From Blastobasis lacticolella (taxonomy: Eukaryota > Arthropoda > Insecta > Lepidoptera > Blastobasidae): DNA of 64,000 nucleotides. The notes under the pieces are model-generated. The model worked only from the letters and a program-made list of their open reading frames with translations. It searched no databases and had not been told where the DNA came from. Numbering within the stretch: position 1 is the stretch's first letter; each line of letters starts with the position of its first letter. This document shows, in pieces, positions 1 through 9,800 of the stretch. Position numbers and translations under genes: made by a program. The stretch lies in the NCBI GenBank assembly GCA_905147135.1, contig LR990046.1, forward strand, positions 10,756,501-10,820,500. The letters are read 5' to 3'.

Positions 1-235
1 GTTGTCACAATATCAGATGCTAAACCTAGGCCTCCCCCAACGCCCTCCATACCGGTCGGCTATATCTCTCTTGCATCCATCGGCTCTCTATGACCTTTAT
101 GAGGTCGTCCACCTATCTCATCGGGATCGTCCTACACTGCGATATGTGCCTGAGGCTTTCCGCCCCATCGGCCATCGATTCTGCGAGTTACGTGGCCTGT
201 CCATTACCACTTCAGTTTTGCGACTGTGGAACTTA
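1..235 (-). mobile_element. RTE-type LINE, 3' end fragment
   Basis: Read on the minus strand, this resembles the C-terminal end and tail of RTE-clade LINEs. It matches two other fragments in the window (5230-5460 and 27095-27310): the shared order is a GGCCACGTARCTCGCAGAA-like block, a GATGG-GGCGG block, an R-W-x-D-D-L-like stretch, and a GGGGGAGGCCTAGGTT-like ending. The plus-strand reading frame over the same bases is a shadow. It is truncated by the window edge and not functional. Confidence 0.6.
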
Positions 236-288
236 AGTCTTGTGACCTAAAATAGCGGAATTATAGAAATTCCGCTTAGTAACACTAG

Positions 289-423
289 TCATCTACAGGA
301 TCAAGATAGGCACCATCCGACAATAATATTCCACTCGCTCGCCGGTAGCGCACCATTCAAGCGGCAGCCTCCGTGTAAACTACACCGCGATCTTGTTCTA
401 ACTCCGAACAATAAACAACAAAC
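289..423 (+). promoter_or_regulatory. Conserved 5' flank of MAPEG copy 1
   Basis: About 135 bases before the ATG align with the 5' flanks of copies 2 and 3. Shared blocks are GATAGGCACC-like, CTCGCTCGCC, CCATTCAAGCGGC, GTAAACTACAC and ACTCCGAACAATAAAC, the last lying directly before the ATG. There is no clear TATA box at a fixed distance. Conservation of the flank shows that the copies arose by DNA duplication that included the promoter and 5' UTR, not by retroposition. Confidence 0.5.
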
Positions 424-878
424 ATGGCGACATTCAGCGGGCCGGCCGGGCGTTCGAATCGTACGTGGTGTACTCAGCGGTTCTAGCACTGAAAGTGCTG
501 GCGGTGGCTATGCTGACGGGCCTCCAGCGGTACAGGAAGAAGGTGTTCGCTAATCCAGAGGATGTAGTGGGGCGAGCAGGGGCGAAGGTGAAGCTGGACG
601 ACCCCGATGTCGAGCGCGTACGACGGGCGCATCTCAACGACCTCGAGAACATCCCCGTGTTCTGGGTGCTGGGTGCGCTGTACCTCACCACAGCACCGGC
701 GCCGGCACTCGCCACCTGGCTCTTCCGACTCTTCACTGCCGGCAGAGTTCTGCACACCATCGTGTACGCCGTCTTGCCCCTCCCGCACCGCTTGCGCTCC
801 ATCTGCTTCGGCGTTAGTAACCTCGTCACCCTGTACTTGGCTGCACGCGTCGTTCTGCACTACCTGGGAGCCTTGTAA
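424..878 (+). pseudogene. MAPEG-family (MGST1-like) copy 1, frameshifted near the N-terminus
   Basis: From the second sixth of the gene onward this encodes the same protein as copies 2 and 3: a membrane segment, a conserved RVRRAHLNDLENIPVFW block (the MAPEG/MGST1 signature), a hydrophobic stretch after GALYLTTAPAP, and an H-Y-L-G-A-L C-terminus. The family conjugates or reduces lipophilic substrates with glutathione in ER and outer mitochondrial membranes. Compared with copy 3, five extra bases (CCGGG, near 442-449) sit after GGGCCGG, so the ATG at 424 runs into a TAG at about 484. The downstream frame has no upstream ATG, only GTG codons at 465 and 468; its first ATG (about 510) would delete the first membrane segment. 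Either this is a young pseudogene or the contig has an indel error; the rest of the frame is intact to TAA/TGA-free position 878. The 3' UTR and poly(A) signal are retained. Confidence 0.75.
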
Positions 879-1250
879 TGAGTGAAGCACTGAGCGTAGC
901 CGCCTCTGCGAATGTAGGTTACTAAAGCCGTACGTATAAGTAACTACCCTGTTGAATGTGAGTGTGTGTAGTCCTGCTACAAGTTGACTTTTAATTTATT
1001 TTTGTTTTTGAATTTTATTATATGACATTCTAAATAAAAATGTATTCTTTATTTATAATGAACCATCCATTTGCCGACTTCCCTACTTCACTTTACTTTA
1101 TCGATTTTTAGGTTTAGGAAGCCGAAAATAAATTATGTGTGTAGTCGTGCTACCGGTACATGCTGTAGTAGTTGACTTTTAATTTATTTATTTAATGAAG
1201 TTTATTATATGACATGCTAACTAACGCATTCTTTATTTAAATATATGTGT
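879..1250 (+). other. 3' UTR and poly(A) region of MAPEG copy 1
   Basis: AATAAA lies at 1033-1038, about 155 bases after the stop. The stretch aligns in inverted orientation with 3120-3334 (the 3' UTR of copy 2). About 150 bases of it (GTGTGTAGTCNTGCTA, GTTGACTTTTAATTTATT, TTTATTATATGACAT) recur directly at 1138-1235, so the UTR is partly duplicated in tandem. Confidence 0.55.
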
Positions 1251-3119
1251 GTATGTAACCTATTTGCTCAATTAAAAACCTCAACTAATGGCCACTATGC
1301 CCTATGGAGCAGTGACTGTGCAAAGAGCATAAAGTGGGTGTTTTAGCGGGCGGCGCCGCGGGTCAGCCGGCCGGCCGTAACGCGGAGGGCCGTGCTAGCA
1401 GTAAACACATTTCTTTAAGCCCCGACCTCCCTTTCGGCTTTATTCTATAAGCCATTGAGCGAGACTTTACGGCGGCCATTCCTTTCACATTATTGCTCCG
1501 TTATAGCAATGGAAAGGAACCGCATTTTGAATTTTAACGTGTTATAACATCCGACTTTTATAGGTATCTCTAAATAATTCCATTATTTCACCCCCGTTAC
1601 GTTTTACCCTACCTAACGTAGATAGGTATAATCCAGAACTCAGGAGTGAGCAGTTTCATTAGTGCATAATACGCTTGTTTTGACCAATAATCTAATATTG
1701 ATCACCTGTTTAGCTGTCGACATGATAAGATAGGTTTTATATAAATGTAATGATGACACTGCATTTCATGTAACGTGAACCAAGGACGTGTAAAATTGGC
1801 ATCGTTGGTAATTTGTTGACAGCCATTGTAGACCTTTTCTATAATACATAAACAGGTACCTATTGCAATTTTTTGCATTCACAGGTATTGTGACAATCAA
1901 TGCTACAGTGTTATTAAGCAATTCACAAATATATCAATATTTTTATAGAGCGCTTTTCAATCCTAGTTTAGTCTTGTATCACTGCGACCATTACCGATCT
2001 ATTGTGATACTTACAATTCAGTGCTAATCCCTACAGCTTCAATGAGCTATAACAGGTTCTTCGCACTGATATCGTGCACCTCATCCGGTGCCAGTTGGTG
2101 TTTACCCAGATGAATGCTACGTTTTCGCATCAGAGCCTCGCATTTGCAGATCAAGTGGAGAGGCATTTCATTCTTTCATGCCCTTACCAGGATGCGCAAC
2201 TTATTCCTACTAAGTAGCAATAGTTCTTTGGCAAGCCGCACTATTACAAACTTTGATTAGTGCCTTAAACTGTAATAGGCATGGCTGATTATTCCAGTAC
2301 TCAAATGATTGCTTTTTGCAGTTTCTCTGAAGAGCCAATTTGACAAGGTTTTTTCGTATGCCACAGAATGTTTCTGGACTGGTTTCTGTTTATTGTGGTT
2401 GTGCTACCAGTCCTTGCGAAGTCGTCCGCAATTTCATTCCCTTCGATCCCTTCATGCCTTCATGGGTCCCAGCCAGCGTAAGATCACTTGATTTTTCTTG
2501 ATGATGTGACATACCAGTACATTTATGTATTTCTACCAACAATAATCTACACATAAACTCACGAGAGAGCACGCCCACAGTCGTGTGATAATATAATAAA
2601 TAAACAAGTAGATAAGCATATTGAGCAAATATATTCCTGCTGATTCGTAAACTTCACCTACCTACTACTTTGGAATTGTGTCAAGTATTCCCAGGCGGTT
2701 GGCGCTGAGATTGCAGGTGCAGTCCCCGACAGCTCTTTGCAATCGCCAATAGCTCTTTGGACGCTCAATATTCTATTTACCATCTTGCGGTGCTGAAGTT
2801 CGTCTAGCCTCGAAGAACAAAGTCTCCCATCCATAAATTTAAAGGAATGCTTAGTTAGCTGTAAATTCTAATAGTAACAGTAATAGTCTATGATCGAAGT
2901 GAACTTAGGGACTTTGATTCGCTTGTCGTCCAAACGCTGTCTCTAGCTAAGTAAAGGTAGGTTTGATGGAGTCCAGACCCTTATACCGACTTTTTTTTTT
3001 GTCAACATTACTAAAATATTATAAAGCGATTACCTTTTAGATTTTTCAAGTTTCAGACTTTATATTTTTAAACATATATTATAACACTTAATAGATATTG
3101 AAATATCGGCATAAAAGTA
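1251..3119. other. Intergenic DNA between convergent MAPEG copies 1 and 2
   Basis: No exon, RNA gene or recognised mobile element is supported here. A short GC-rich patch (1345-1400, GGCGGCGCCGCG-like) stands out from AT-rich surroundings. The small reading frames near 2309-2578 have no family similarity I can recognise. Confidence 0.4.
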
Positions 3120-3334
3120 AAGTGTAATTAGGTAGGCGGCAAATGGATAGTTATTATAAATAAAGAATACATTTTTATTGAGCATGTCATATAATAAAAT
3201 CACATTTAAAAATAAATAAAAAGTCAACCTGCAGCACGATTACACACACTCACATTCAACAGGGTAGTTACTTATACGTACGGCTTTAGTAAACTATATT
3301 CAAAGAGGCGGCTACGCTCACAGTGCATCGCTCA
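3120..3334 (-). other. 3' UTR and poly(A) region of MAPEG copy 2
   Basis: On the minus strand AATAAA lies at 3174-3179. The sequence is an inverted copy of the 3' region of copy 1 (GTTACTTATACGTACGGC, CACACTCACATTCAACAG, GCGGCTACGCTCA). Copies 1 and 2 are therefore a convergent, tail-to-tail inverted duplication. Confidence 0.55.
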
Positions 3335-3784
3335 TTACAAGGCTCCTAGGTAGTGCATAACGACGCGTACTCCTAGGTACCAGGTGATGAGGTTACTAAC
3401 GCCGAAGGAGAGTGCGCGCGCAGGCTGCGGGAGGGGGGTGACGGCGTACACAATAGTGTGCAGGATTCTACTGGCAGTGAAGGCCCGGAAGAGCCAGGTG
3501 GCGAGTGCCGGCGCCGGCGCTGTGGTGAGGTACAGCGCGCCCAGCACCCAGAACACGGGGATATTCTCGAGGTCGTTGAGATGCGCCCGTCGTACGCGCT
3601 CGACATCCGGGTCGTCCAGCTTCACCTTCGACCCTGCTCGTCCCGCTGCGTCCTCTGGATTAGCGAATACCTTCTTCCTAAACCGCTGGCGGCCCGTCAA
3701 TAAAGCCATCGCTAGCACTTTCACCGCTAGAACGGCTGAGTAAACTACGTAGGACTCGAATGCCGGCCCGCTGAACGACTCCAT
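3335..3784 (-). CDS. Mgst1: MAPEG-family membrane glutathione S-transferase (MGST1-like), copy 2
   Basis: Intact 149-aa frame, ATG to stop, in one exon, the usual size for MGST1/PGES-type MAPEG proteins (about 150 aa, four membrane helices, homotrimer in ER or mitochondrial outer membrane). Helix 1 is about residues 13-31. A basic loop (RQRFRKKVFANPED) follows. The signature ERVRRAHLNDLENIPVF is at 62-78 with the conserved Glu, Arg, His and Asn of the glutathione-binding region. Further helices are at about 76-90, 96-115 and 125-147. The family carries out glutathione transfer or peroxidase reactions on hydrophobic substrates; whether this copy acts in detoxification or lipid-mediator metabolism cannot be read from the sequence. 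The start is supported by conservation of the 5' UTR right up to the ATG in copies 1-3. A serine- and proline-rich frame over the same bases is a shadow. Confidence 0.9.
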   Translation of the reverse strand: MESFSGPAFESYVVYSAVLAVKVLAMALLTGRQRFRKKVFANPEDAAGRAGSKVKLDDPDVERVRRAHLNDLENIPVFWVLGALYLTTAPAPALATWLFRAFTASRILHTIVYAVTPLPQPARALSFGVSNLITWYLGVRVVMHYLGAL

Positions 3785-3935
3785 GTTTCTCGTTTATTGT
3801 TCGGAATCAGTACCAGAGTGCAGTGTAGTCGATACGGAGCCCGCCGCTTGAATGGCTCGCTACCGGCGAAAGAGCGAGATATAATTGTCGTGGGGCGCTT
3901 ATCTCGGTCCCGTAGTTGACTATACTAGTGATGAC
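3785..3935 (-). promoter_or_regulatory. Conserved 5' flank of MAPEG copy 2
   Basis: Read on the minus strand it holds the same blocks as the flanks of copies 1 and 3: GTAGTCAACTACGGGAC-like, ACAATTATATCTCGCTC, CCATTCAAGCGGCGGGCT and TCCGAACAATAAAC before the ATG. A further block, GCGGCATGACTTGCA on the plus strand (3958-3972), has a counterpart upstream of copy 3 (about 6345-6362). It may be a shared regulatory site or simply duplicated sequence. Confidence 0.5.
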
Positions 3936-4035
3936 ATAACCTTCTGTTGTTGTTACGCGGCATGACTTGCAATATTCATTTCAAATTCCTTTGTCCTTGA
4001 GGCACCGCATACGTGGGGTACGATAAACCGCAGAC

Positions 4036-5465
4036 GTGGGGCAAAAACGTGGTGGTGCAAACGTGTGGTTTTTCAAGATAGGCGATAACACCCTATTAAA
4101 GCACTACAGACCCATCGCGCTTCTGATCTATTTATGTATAAGTTGTTTTCAAGATCCATCAATCGATCAGCCTTACGAACTAGCTGAATTCCGTAAAAGC
4201 TTTTCAACCATAGGCCACATGAACACGCTGCGGCAGGTTACAGAAGACCGAGAAGTATAACTGGCTACTACCCTTAGCGTTTGTAGACTATGAGAAAGCT
4301 TTTGATTCGGTCAAGATCAGGGCCGTGCTTTAGTCTCTCCTGGAGTGCCACATTGACTATCGGTGCATCGAAGTGTTGTACCGATTGGTCGGAGTTGACC
4401 GTGTGGCGTCCGGCAGAGTAGAATAGCACCAACTCCTCACACTCGTGGGTGTCGTACAAGGCGACTAATGTTTTTAAGGCAAAGAGTCTCAGTAGGCTAG
4501 AAAATGGGCAGCAGAGTTTTCCATTGTAATATTTAGAACACTGCGATCTCCAACCCGCGTGCCAAGCGTGGAGATTATGGTAATAACCTCTCCTTTCGTG
4601 GGAGAGCCCTAAGTCCTACAATGGACTGTTATGGATTGTGCTGATGCTGATGACATCGAAGTGTTGAGAAGCCTGTTCAAGAACGCCATTAAATTAGTCC
4701 GAATTCCAATTGAAGCGAGGCGCGAGACATGGAGATTTAATTTCTTCGAAACTGTTTACCGCTGCGAGGACGTTTTCAACCTACTTAATAATCATCGACG
4801 ACAAGTATCTTTCTCACCTTCGGTTTGCCAACGATATTTGTCATAGCAGAATCTCTGTAGAAGCTAGGCACAAATCTCGAAGATCTTAAGAGTTCCCGAC
4901 AGTTGTGTCTTGAAATAAATATGGACGAGACGAAACTTATGGTGAATGTGCATGAAGTTGCGGACAGCTTCTTATCCAAAAGACCGCAGTATCTCAAGAC
5001 GAAGGTCCTTAAGTGTGTTGCCAGTGATGATTTTCTTAAAAAGGCTCAGGATCACTCAGCGTACGATGGAGAGAGGTAACTAATACATGGCCATATATTG
5101 TTATGTATGGCCATCTATTAGTATACCAGCAAACGTATTTTCAGTCGCAATATATATTATAAACGCTATGCTCGGAGGTAAGATCAGAAATGAAGATATC
5201 TTTATCAGAACTAATGTCACTGATATAGTCGAATACTGAAGTGGTGATAGGCCACGTAGCTCGCAGAACCGATAGTCAATGGGGCGGCAAGGTTCTTGAG
5301 TAGCGATCACGTACCAGCAATCGCAGCTTGGGATGGCCCTCAACGAGATGGACGGACGACCTCTTAAAGATCGTAGGGAGCCGTAGAGCCTATCGCAGTG
5401 GAAGGCGTGGGGGGAGGCCTAGGTTAGGCGTCAGCAGTGGACGTACAACGTCTAAAATTATGACA
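4036..5465 (+). mobile_element. RTE-clade LINE, degraded internal and 3' part
   Basis: Broken reading frames keep the order of RTE reverse transcriptase blocks: a YRPIALL-like motif (about 4105), AEFRKSFSTIGHMNTL (about 4180), LAFVDYEKAFDSV (about 4272-4310), LLECHIDYRCIEVLYRL, then after an inserted SINE LRSLFKNA, HLRFANDI (the catalytic FADD box changed to FAND, about 4820), NEDIFIRTNVTDIVEY (about 5185-5235), and a 3' end with RWTDDLLKIVGS-like residues (about 5350-5385). Stops and frameshifts are many, so it is dead. It separates MAPEG copies 2 and 3. Confidence 0.8.
4379..4653 (+). mobile_element. SINE with (GATG)n-like tail inserted into the RTE element
   Basis: A 275-bp insertion flanked by an exact 13-bp duplication of LINE sequence (CATCGAAGTGTTG at 4366-4378 and 4654-4666). 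Removing it rejoins the LINE reading frame around a conserved RT region. It shares its whole length with copies at 42906-43167 and about 60750-60990 (+) and 11419-11675 (-): GTCCGGCAGAGTAGAATAGC at the head, GGGTGTCGTACAAGGC, GATCTCCAACCCGC and AAGCGTGGAGATTATGG in the middle, a GCTGATGCTGATGA tail. It has no coding capacity. Confidence 0.85.
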
Positions 5466-5732
5466 ACTTGATACTATGTTAGTAAAGTTGACAAAGTAGG
5501 GAAATCGCAACAAGGGTTCGCACTCATTTCAAAGCAAAGAATATGAATTTTGGATGGTTATACACAAATAAATAATACATTGATGATTAAAATGTCATTT
5601 ACTATCATTCAAATTTTAAAATAAATTAAAATAAACTGATGTAGCTTATACACACACACAATATTACTCAAGTGTATACGGCTTAGTAACCTACATTCAC
5701 AGAGACTACTACGATCATAGTGCATCACTCGT

Positions 5733-6182
5733 CTACAAGGCTCCCATGTAGTGTAAAGCGACGCATCCGCCCATGTACCAGGTGACGAGGTTACCAGCGA
5801 AGAAGGAGATGGCGCGCGCGGGCTGCGGGAGGGGGCAGACGGCGTACACGATGGTGTGCAGAACTCTGCCGGCAGTGAAGGCCCGGAAGAGCCAGGAGGC
5901 GACTTCCGGCGCCGGCGTTGTGGTGAGGTACAGCGCACCCACCACCCAAAACACTGGGATGTTCTCGAGGTCGTTGAGATGCGCTCGTCGTACGCGCTCG
6001 ACATCCGGGTCGTCTAGCTTCACCTTCGACCCTTTAAGACCCACCGCGTCTTCCGTGTTAGCGAACGCCTTCTTCTTGATCCTCTGGCGGCTCGTCAGCG
6101 GAGCCATCACCAGCACTTTCAGTGCTAGAACCGCTGAGTACACCGCGTACGACTCGAACGCCGGCCCACTGAACGACGCCAT
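5733..6182 (-). CDS. Mgst1: MAPEG-family membrane glutathione S-transferase (MGST1-like), copy 3
   Basis: Intact single-exon frame of 149 aa, closely similar to copy 2. The MAPEG signature ERVRRAHLNDLENIPVF is unchanged, followed by GALYLTTTPAP and a C-terminal ALHYMGAL. Differences cluster in the cytosolic loop after helix 1 (RQRIKKKAFANTEDAV against RQRFRKKVFANPEDAA) and in the last helix (an added Cys in GGCVALHY). That pattern suggests functional divergence within a conserved fold; it is not evidence of a specific new substrate. It has the same transcriptional direction as copies 2 and 4. The ATG is chosen because the 5' UTR shared by copies 1-3 ends there. Confidence 0.9.
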   Translation of the reverse strand: MASFSGPAFESYAVYSAVLALKVLVMAPLTSRQRIKKKAFANTEDAVGLKGSKVKLDDPDVERVRRAHLNDLENIPVFWVVGALYLTTTPAPEVASWLFRAFTAGRVLHTIVYAVCPLPQPARAISFFAGNLVTWYMGGCVALHYMGAL

Positions 6183-6330
6183 GTTTGTTGTTTATTGTTC
6201 GGAGTTAGAACACGATCGTGGTGTAGTTTACACTGAGCCCGCCGCTTGAATGGCGCGCTGCGGGCGAGCGAGCGAGATACCATTGTCGTGAGGTGCCTAT
6301 CTCTGTCCTGTAGTTGACTACATTAATACA
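6183..6330 (-). promoter_or_regulatory. Conserved 5' flank of MAPEG copy 3, with an Inr-like TCAGT
   Basis: The minus strand shows GTAGTCAACTACAGGAC, GAGATAGGCACCTC, GGTATCTCGCTCGCTCGCC, CATTCAAGCGGCGGGC and ACTCCGAACAATAAACAAC up to the ATG. A TCAGT arthropod-initiator-like pentamer (6232-6236 on the plus strand as ACTGA) lies about 50 bases before the ATG and could mark the transcription start. Copies 1 and 2 have CTCCGT at that place. Confidence 0.45.
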
Positions 6331-6985
6331 TCATGTTGTTGTTAGGCGGCGCATGACTGGCATAAATTTGTCAGTAAAATAATGCTTCGTATAGTGTTGA
6401 AGCCGTCGTTATTGAAAACTTATTTAGTAAAGAAGCCACCTTTAAAAATGAAAGTTGTGTAGAGTTTGGGTTTTATTGTAGGTAAAGGAGGGAACATTAT
6501 TTACTTCAAAATGAGCATCATGCAGATAGATAGATATATCAAAAGATAGATCTATTACCTATGCTGCGTTGAAATACATAATGTAGGTATCTTACCTACT
6601 AATAAAATTACGCAAGATTATAATTATATCGGTAGGTACTAGCAAAGTGTTGAATATACTTAATGAATATTATATTATATATAGGTCAGATTAACATTAA
6701 AAATCAGGAATGATTTAACATCATCATTTTAACACTTTAAAGAAAAATCTACTAATCCACCTATATAACTAATTACTTCACTTCAATTGTTATTTTCTTT
6801 ACAACTAATAGCTGAATCGCAGGTGAGATAATAAACAAGGCCAACACGATAACCCAATCCAAAGTTTAATAGGTATTTATTAATAAAAAGCAACCACTGC
6901 TCAGTTCATACCATTACATCAGTGCTATACATACACAAGTTACACATTATAATGATAGCTTATCAGTCCTTGAACCGTCCCATGA
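6331..6985. other. Intergenic DNA with poly(A) signal of MAPEG copy 4
   Basis: AT-rich spacer. On the minus strand an AATAAA is present at 6876-6881, about 105 bases after the copy 4 stop, and is its likely poly(A) signal. Nothing else is recognised. Confidence 0.4.
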
Positions 6986-7435
6986 CTACAGAGCGGTAAG
7001 ATAGTATAGTGCGATTTGCACTCCCATATAGAACATAATCGCGTAGGGTATTCCGAAGGCGATGGCGCGGGCTGGCTGCGGCAGCGGCACGATACAGTAG
7101 ACCAGGGTGTGGAGCGCGCGGCCCGCCGCGAACACTCTGAACAGCCAGAGGGCCCACGATCCTGGCCCGGTCGTCAGGTACAAAGCGCCGATCAACCAAA
7201 ACGGCACAATGTTCTCCAAGTCGTTGAGGTGCGCCCGCCGAAGCCTCTCCACAGACGGGTCGTCGAACTTCACCTTGCCACCGAGCATCTTCGTGTCTTC
7301 AAGATTCGAGTACACGCCTTTTCCCACTCGCGTCAAGCCGGTCAACACCGACATGGCTAACAGTTTTAGAGCCAATAGCGCCGAATACAAGATGTATCCG
7401 CGGACCACCGGACTCTCTAACGATAGGGAGATCAT
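6986..7435 (-). CDS. Mgst1: MAPEG-family membrane glutathione S-transferase (MGST1-like), divergent copy 4
   Basis: 149 aa from the ATG at 7433-7435. It aligns end to end with copies 2 and 3: an ILYSALLALKLLAM helix 1, LEDTKMLGGKVKFDDPSVE loop, the signature ERLRRAHLNDLENIVPF, GALYLTTGPG, and C-terminal ALYYLTAL. It is clearly more distant than copies 1-3 are from each other, and its 5' flank does not share their conserved blocks, so it is the older paralogue. The frame is open 70 codons further upstream (to 7645), but that extension has no counterpart in the family and would place a long basic segment before helix 1. The internal ATG, which gives the family length exactly, is preferred; the longer form remains possible. 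Confidence 0.88.
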   Translation of the reverse strand: MISLSLESPVVRGYILYSALLALKLLAMSVLTGLTRVGKGVYSNLEDTKMLGGKVKFDDPSVERLRRAHLNDLENIVPFWLIGALYLTTGPGSWALWLFRVFAAGRALHTLVYCIVPLPQPARAIAFGIPYAIMFYMGVQIALYYLTAL

Positions 7436-7908
7436 TTTCCAATAATTTAACAACGACACCGGCGTACGCGCAAACAGACTCACGACAAATGACTGGTCAT
7501 AGCACAGAGCGGTTTTGTTGCCCACGTACGAAGCGTAAACAAATTCCATCCGTCGGCGAATAACTGTTAAAGCAACAACAAAGCCGGGTATGGAAGAAAC
7601 GACATCGAACTTTATCATATAGAAGCGGCGTTGAATATCAAACATTTTGAACGCTTCTTCGGTCGCTTGTACGCTCGTGTTCTCAGTAGCTGGAATACCG
7701 GTTTTTATACTTTTATGATGAATAGGTACTTAGGTAGAGATATTTATAAATATTTTTATTTAGGGTCTTATTGTATGTAACCTCTGCAAGTATATTTTGT
7801 AATCACTTTGTTTTAGTATGCCAATTTACTTGCATGATATTACCGGGCATTTAATTAGGTAGTTATTTAAAAGAGTAAAATGTCCTAAAAGTCTTGAGTA
7901 CCTATTGT

Positions 7909-8070
7909 AAAAAAGTAAATAGACGGTAAGAGGTATAGAGGTCTCTTCAGAGGCGGGCAACGCATTGGTGACTCCCCTGGTGTTGCTGATGTCCATAGGC
8001 GGCGGTGACCACTTTCCATCAGGAGGCCCGCTTGCCTGTTTGTCTGCCGTATAACATAAAAAAAAAAGTA
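7909..8070 (-). repeat. Dispersed lepidopteran-type repeat (GGACATCAGCAACACCAGG family)
   Basis: Contains GGCGGGCAACGCATTGGTGA, TGGTGTTGCTGATGTCCATA, CCACTTTCCATCAGG and an A-rich end. Inverted relatives lie at 16155-16290 and 52682-52850, and short pieces at 17020-17070, 34275-34345, 12040-12075 and 12540-12605. Non-coding; the superfamily cannot be assigned from these copies. Confidence 0.65.
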
Positions 8071-9297
8071 TACACCGGCCGGTGCGGTGGTCTAATGTGT
8101 GGTATGCTGCAACTATAATTTTTGTAAACATGGAATCACTTTGAAATGGATTATTTAATTACATGGACATGTTAATTATTTACTATTTTTTTTAAATTAT
8201 ATAACTATTAATGTTGGATTAATAGTAATACAATTGTGGAATTTTGGATCTTCTGACTTAATGTAATTTAATTAATGACCTACTCGACCTACGGATTATG
8301 TAAGTTACAACAAATAATTACTTGTTAATTTTTTTATCAATAAAATTATGGCTATATCAAAAATAAGCAGCGAAGCTGTGGATCGGTTGGGAATTGGGAA
8401 TTTAATGCATATATGAACAATTGAAACTGAATTGAATTGGGAATCCATAGCTGTAGACTTGGGAATCTGTAGAAATGGGAATTTGTAAAACTGGGAATCT
8501 GTTGAATTTGAAATCTGTAATGAAGGTAAATCTTTAGAATATGGACGAATTCATTTTATAGATATTTCGGCTTTTCTTGATCATTATTGGCAAATCGTCT
8601 TTCAGGCTTTTAGTAACAGTTCTGTTGATATCATAAACATTTATGTATAGCATAGAAAAATATTAATGTTTACTCGATTTACACACAGACCTAATGCCCA
8701 TGGCGAATTGTCATTACTTAGGTATCAACTAACAAATATTCTGTAATAAGACAGCCAATAAAATGATGAAAGATAAGAGTGCCTGATAAATTTTGGTTAG
8801 CAAAATTTCATCGGAAATAAATTGCTTTTTTTATTTCCTGGAATTAAACTGGAATTTGTCCTAAAATGTAAAAGTAATGTAACCTGCGCTACCACAACCC
8901 AAGTTATGTCATGACAGCCTAGTCCACTGCTGGACTTGATACTCTTCTTTGGCGGCTTTTGGAGGGCTTGTCTCACTTGTCAGGCGGGTTGGGTTGGAGA
9001 TCGAATACGATCTACGGAGGTCAGCTTTACGACACTCAGACAAAGGGAGTACTGCAATTCTACTCAGGGCACCATACTACACTGATACGGCACAGAATCT
9101 GTACCCAATACTTAATAACAAAGGTTATATATTTTTAGGATTTAAAAAAATTACCTATTTTTATAAAAAAAGTTTAATGCTAAGAGTTCGTACTCGTCGT
9201 ACTATCTCATTCTTTAGTATTACTTCATTATCTACTTTTAATTAGAACTAAATATGGACGGGACCTTCATATTATGTATAGAATCTCCAAAAGAATG
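8071..9297. other. AT-rich spacer with a short-period minisatellite and a SINE relic
   Basis: Between about 8385 and 8540 an imperfect unit of roughly 20-25 bases (TGGGAATCTGTAGAAA-like) recurs six or more times. Around 8895-9110 is a degraded minus-strand copy of the GATGA-tailed SINE family (TCCACTGCTGGACTTG, GGCGGGTTGGGTTGGAGATC). No gene is seen. Confidence 0.5.
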
Positions 9298-9314
9298 CGC
9301 CCCCGGGTGGGCTC

Positions 9315-9354
<40 letters not shown>

Positions 9355-9370
9355 ATTGCGCCACGGAGGC
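9298..9370 (-). tRNA. tRNA-Asn(GTT), copy 1
   Basis: A 73-nt cloverleaf on the minus strand. The acceptor stem GCCTCCG pairs with CGGGGGC (one T-G pair) and is followed by discriminator G. The D-arm is GCGCAATGGTTAGCGC. The anticodon stem-loop is TTCGG-CTGTTAA-CCGAA with anticodon GTT, which reads AAC/AAU (Asn). The T-arm is GGTGGTTCGAGCCCACC. The internal A box (TGGCGCAATGG) and B box (GGTTCGAGCC) for RNA polymerase III are intact. No intron. No long T run lies immediately after the 3' end, so the terminator is not obvious. Confidence 0.96.
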
Positions 9371-9679
9371 CGCTGAAAGCACACATGAAAAATATACGTA
9401 CACTCCGAGTCCGTGCTCCACCTGTGCTCCAACTGTCGATAAGTTGACCCGGACAGCCTCTACCCTTTTGTGAAATCGTACGCAATTTTAATAACATGGC
9501 AGTACATTATCAGCAAGTAACATAGGCTAAATGTATATGTCTTATCTTCCCAAAAAATTACAATAACCTAAGGCACCCAAAATGTTGCATGTTCGCGCAA
9601 TAAGAATTAGATAGACTGCACCTATCTAACTAATTCTTTTTTGTTGTGTTTGTAATTGTCAGGTCGAAGTTTTTATAAA

Positions 9680-9800
9680 GGTAGGATTAGGGGGAGGCCA
9701 GGGGTAGGGCAGGGGTGGGGCTGGGGTAGCGCAGGGGTAGGGCTGGGGCAGCGCAGGGGTAGAGCAGGGTTATGGAAAGCGTAGAGTAGGGTAGAGTTCA
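9680..9800. repeat. G-rich minisatellite A
   Basis: Imperfect repeats of GGGGTAGGGC / GGGGCTGGGGTAGC, about 10-12 bases each. Many GGG and GGGG runs occur on one strand, a pattern able to form G-quadruplexes. A second array with the same unit sits in the next tRNA repeat unit. Confidence 0.8.

Noticed and set aside
465..878. GTG-initiated version of MAPEG copy 1 as a functional gene
   Set aside because: Eukaryotic initiation at GTG is unlikely and the conserved ATG lies upstream in another frame because of a 5-base insertion; annotated as a probable pseudogene.
607..885. Ser/Arg/Pro-rich frames overlapping the MAPEG genes (also at 3373-3606, 5609-6004, 7016-7360)
   Set aside because: They are alternative-frame shadows of GC-rich MAPEG coding sequence; the MAPEG frames carry the conserved motifs.
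7436..7645. 70-codon N-terminal extension of MAPEG copy 4
   Set aside because: No counterpart in copies 1-3 or in the family length; the ATG at 7433-7435 gives exactly 149 aa.
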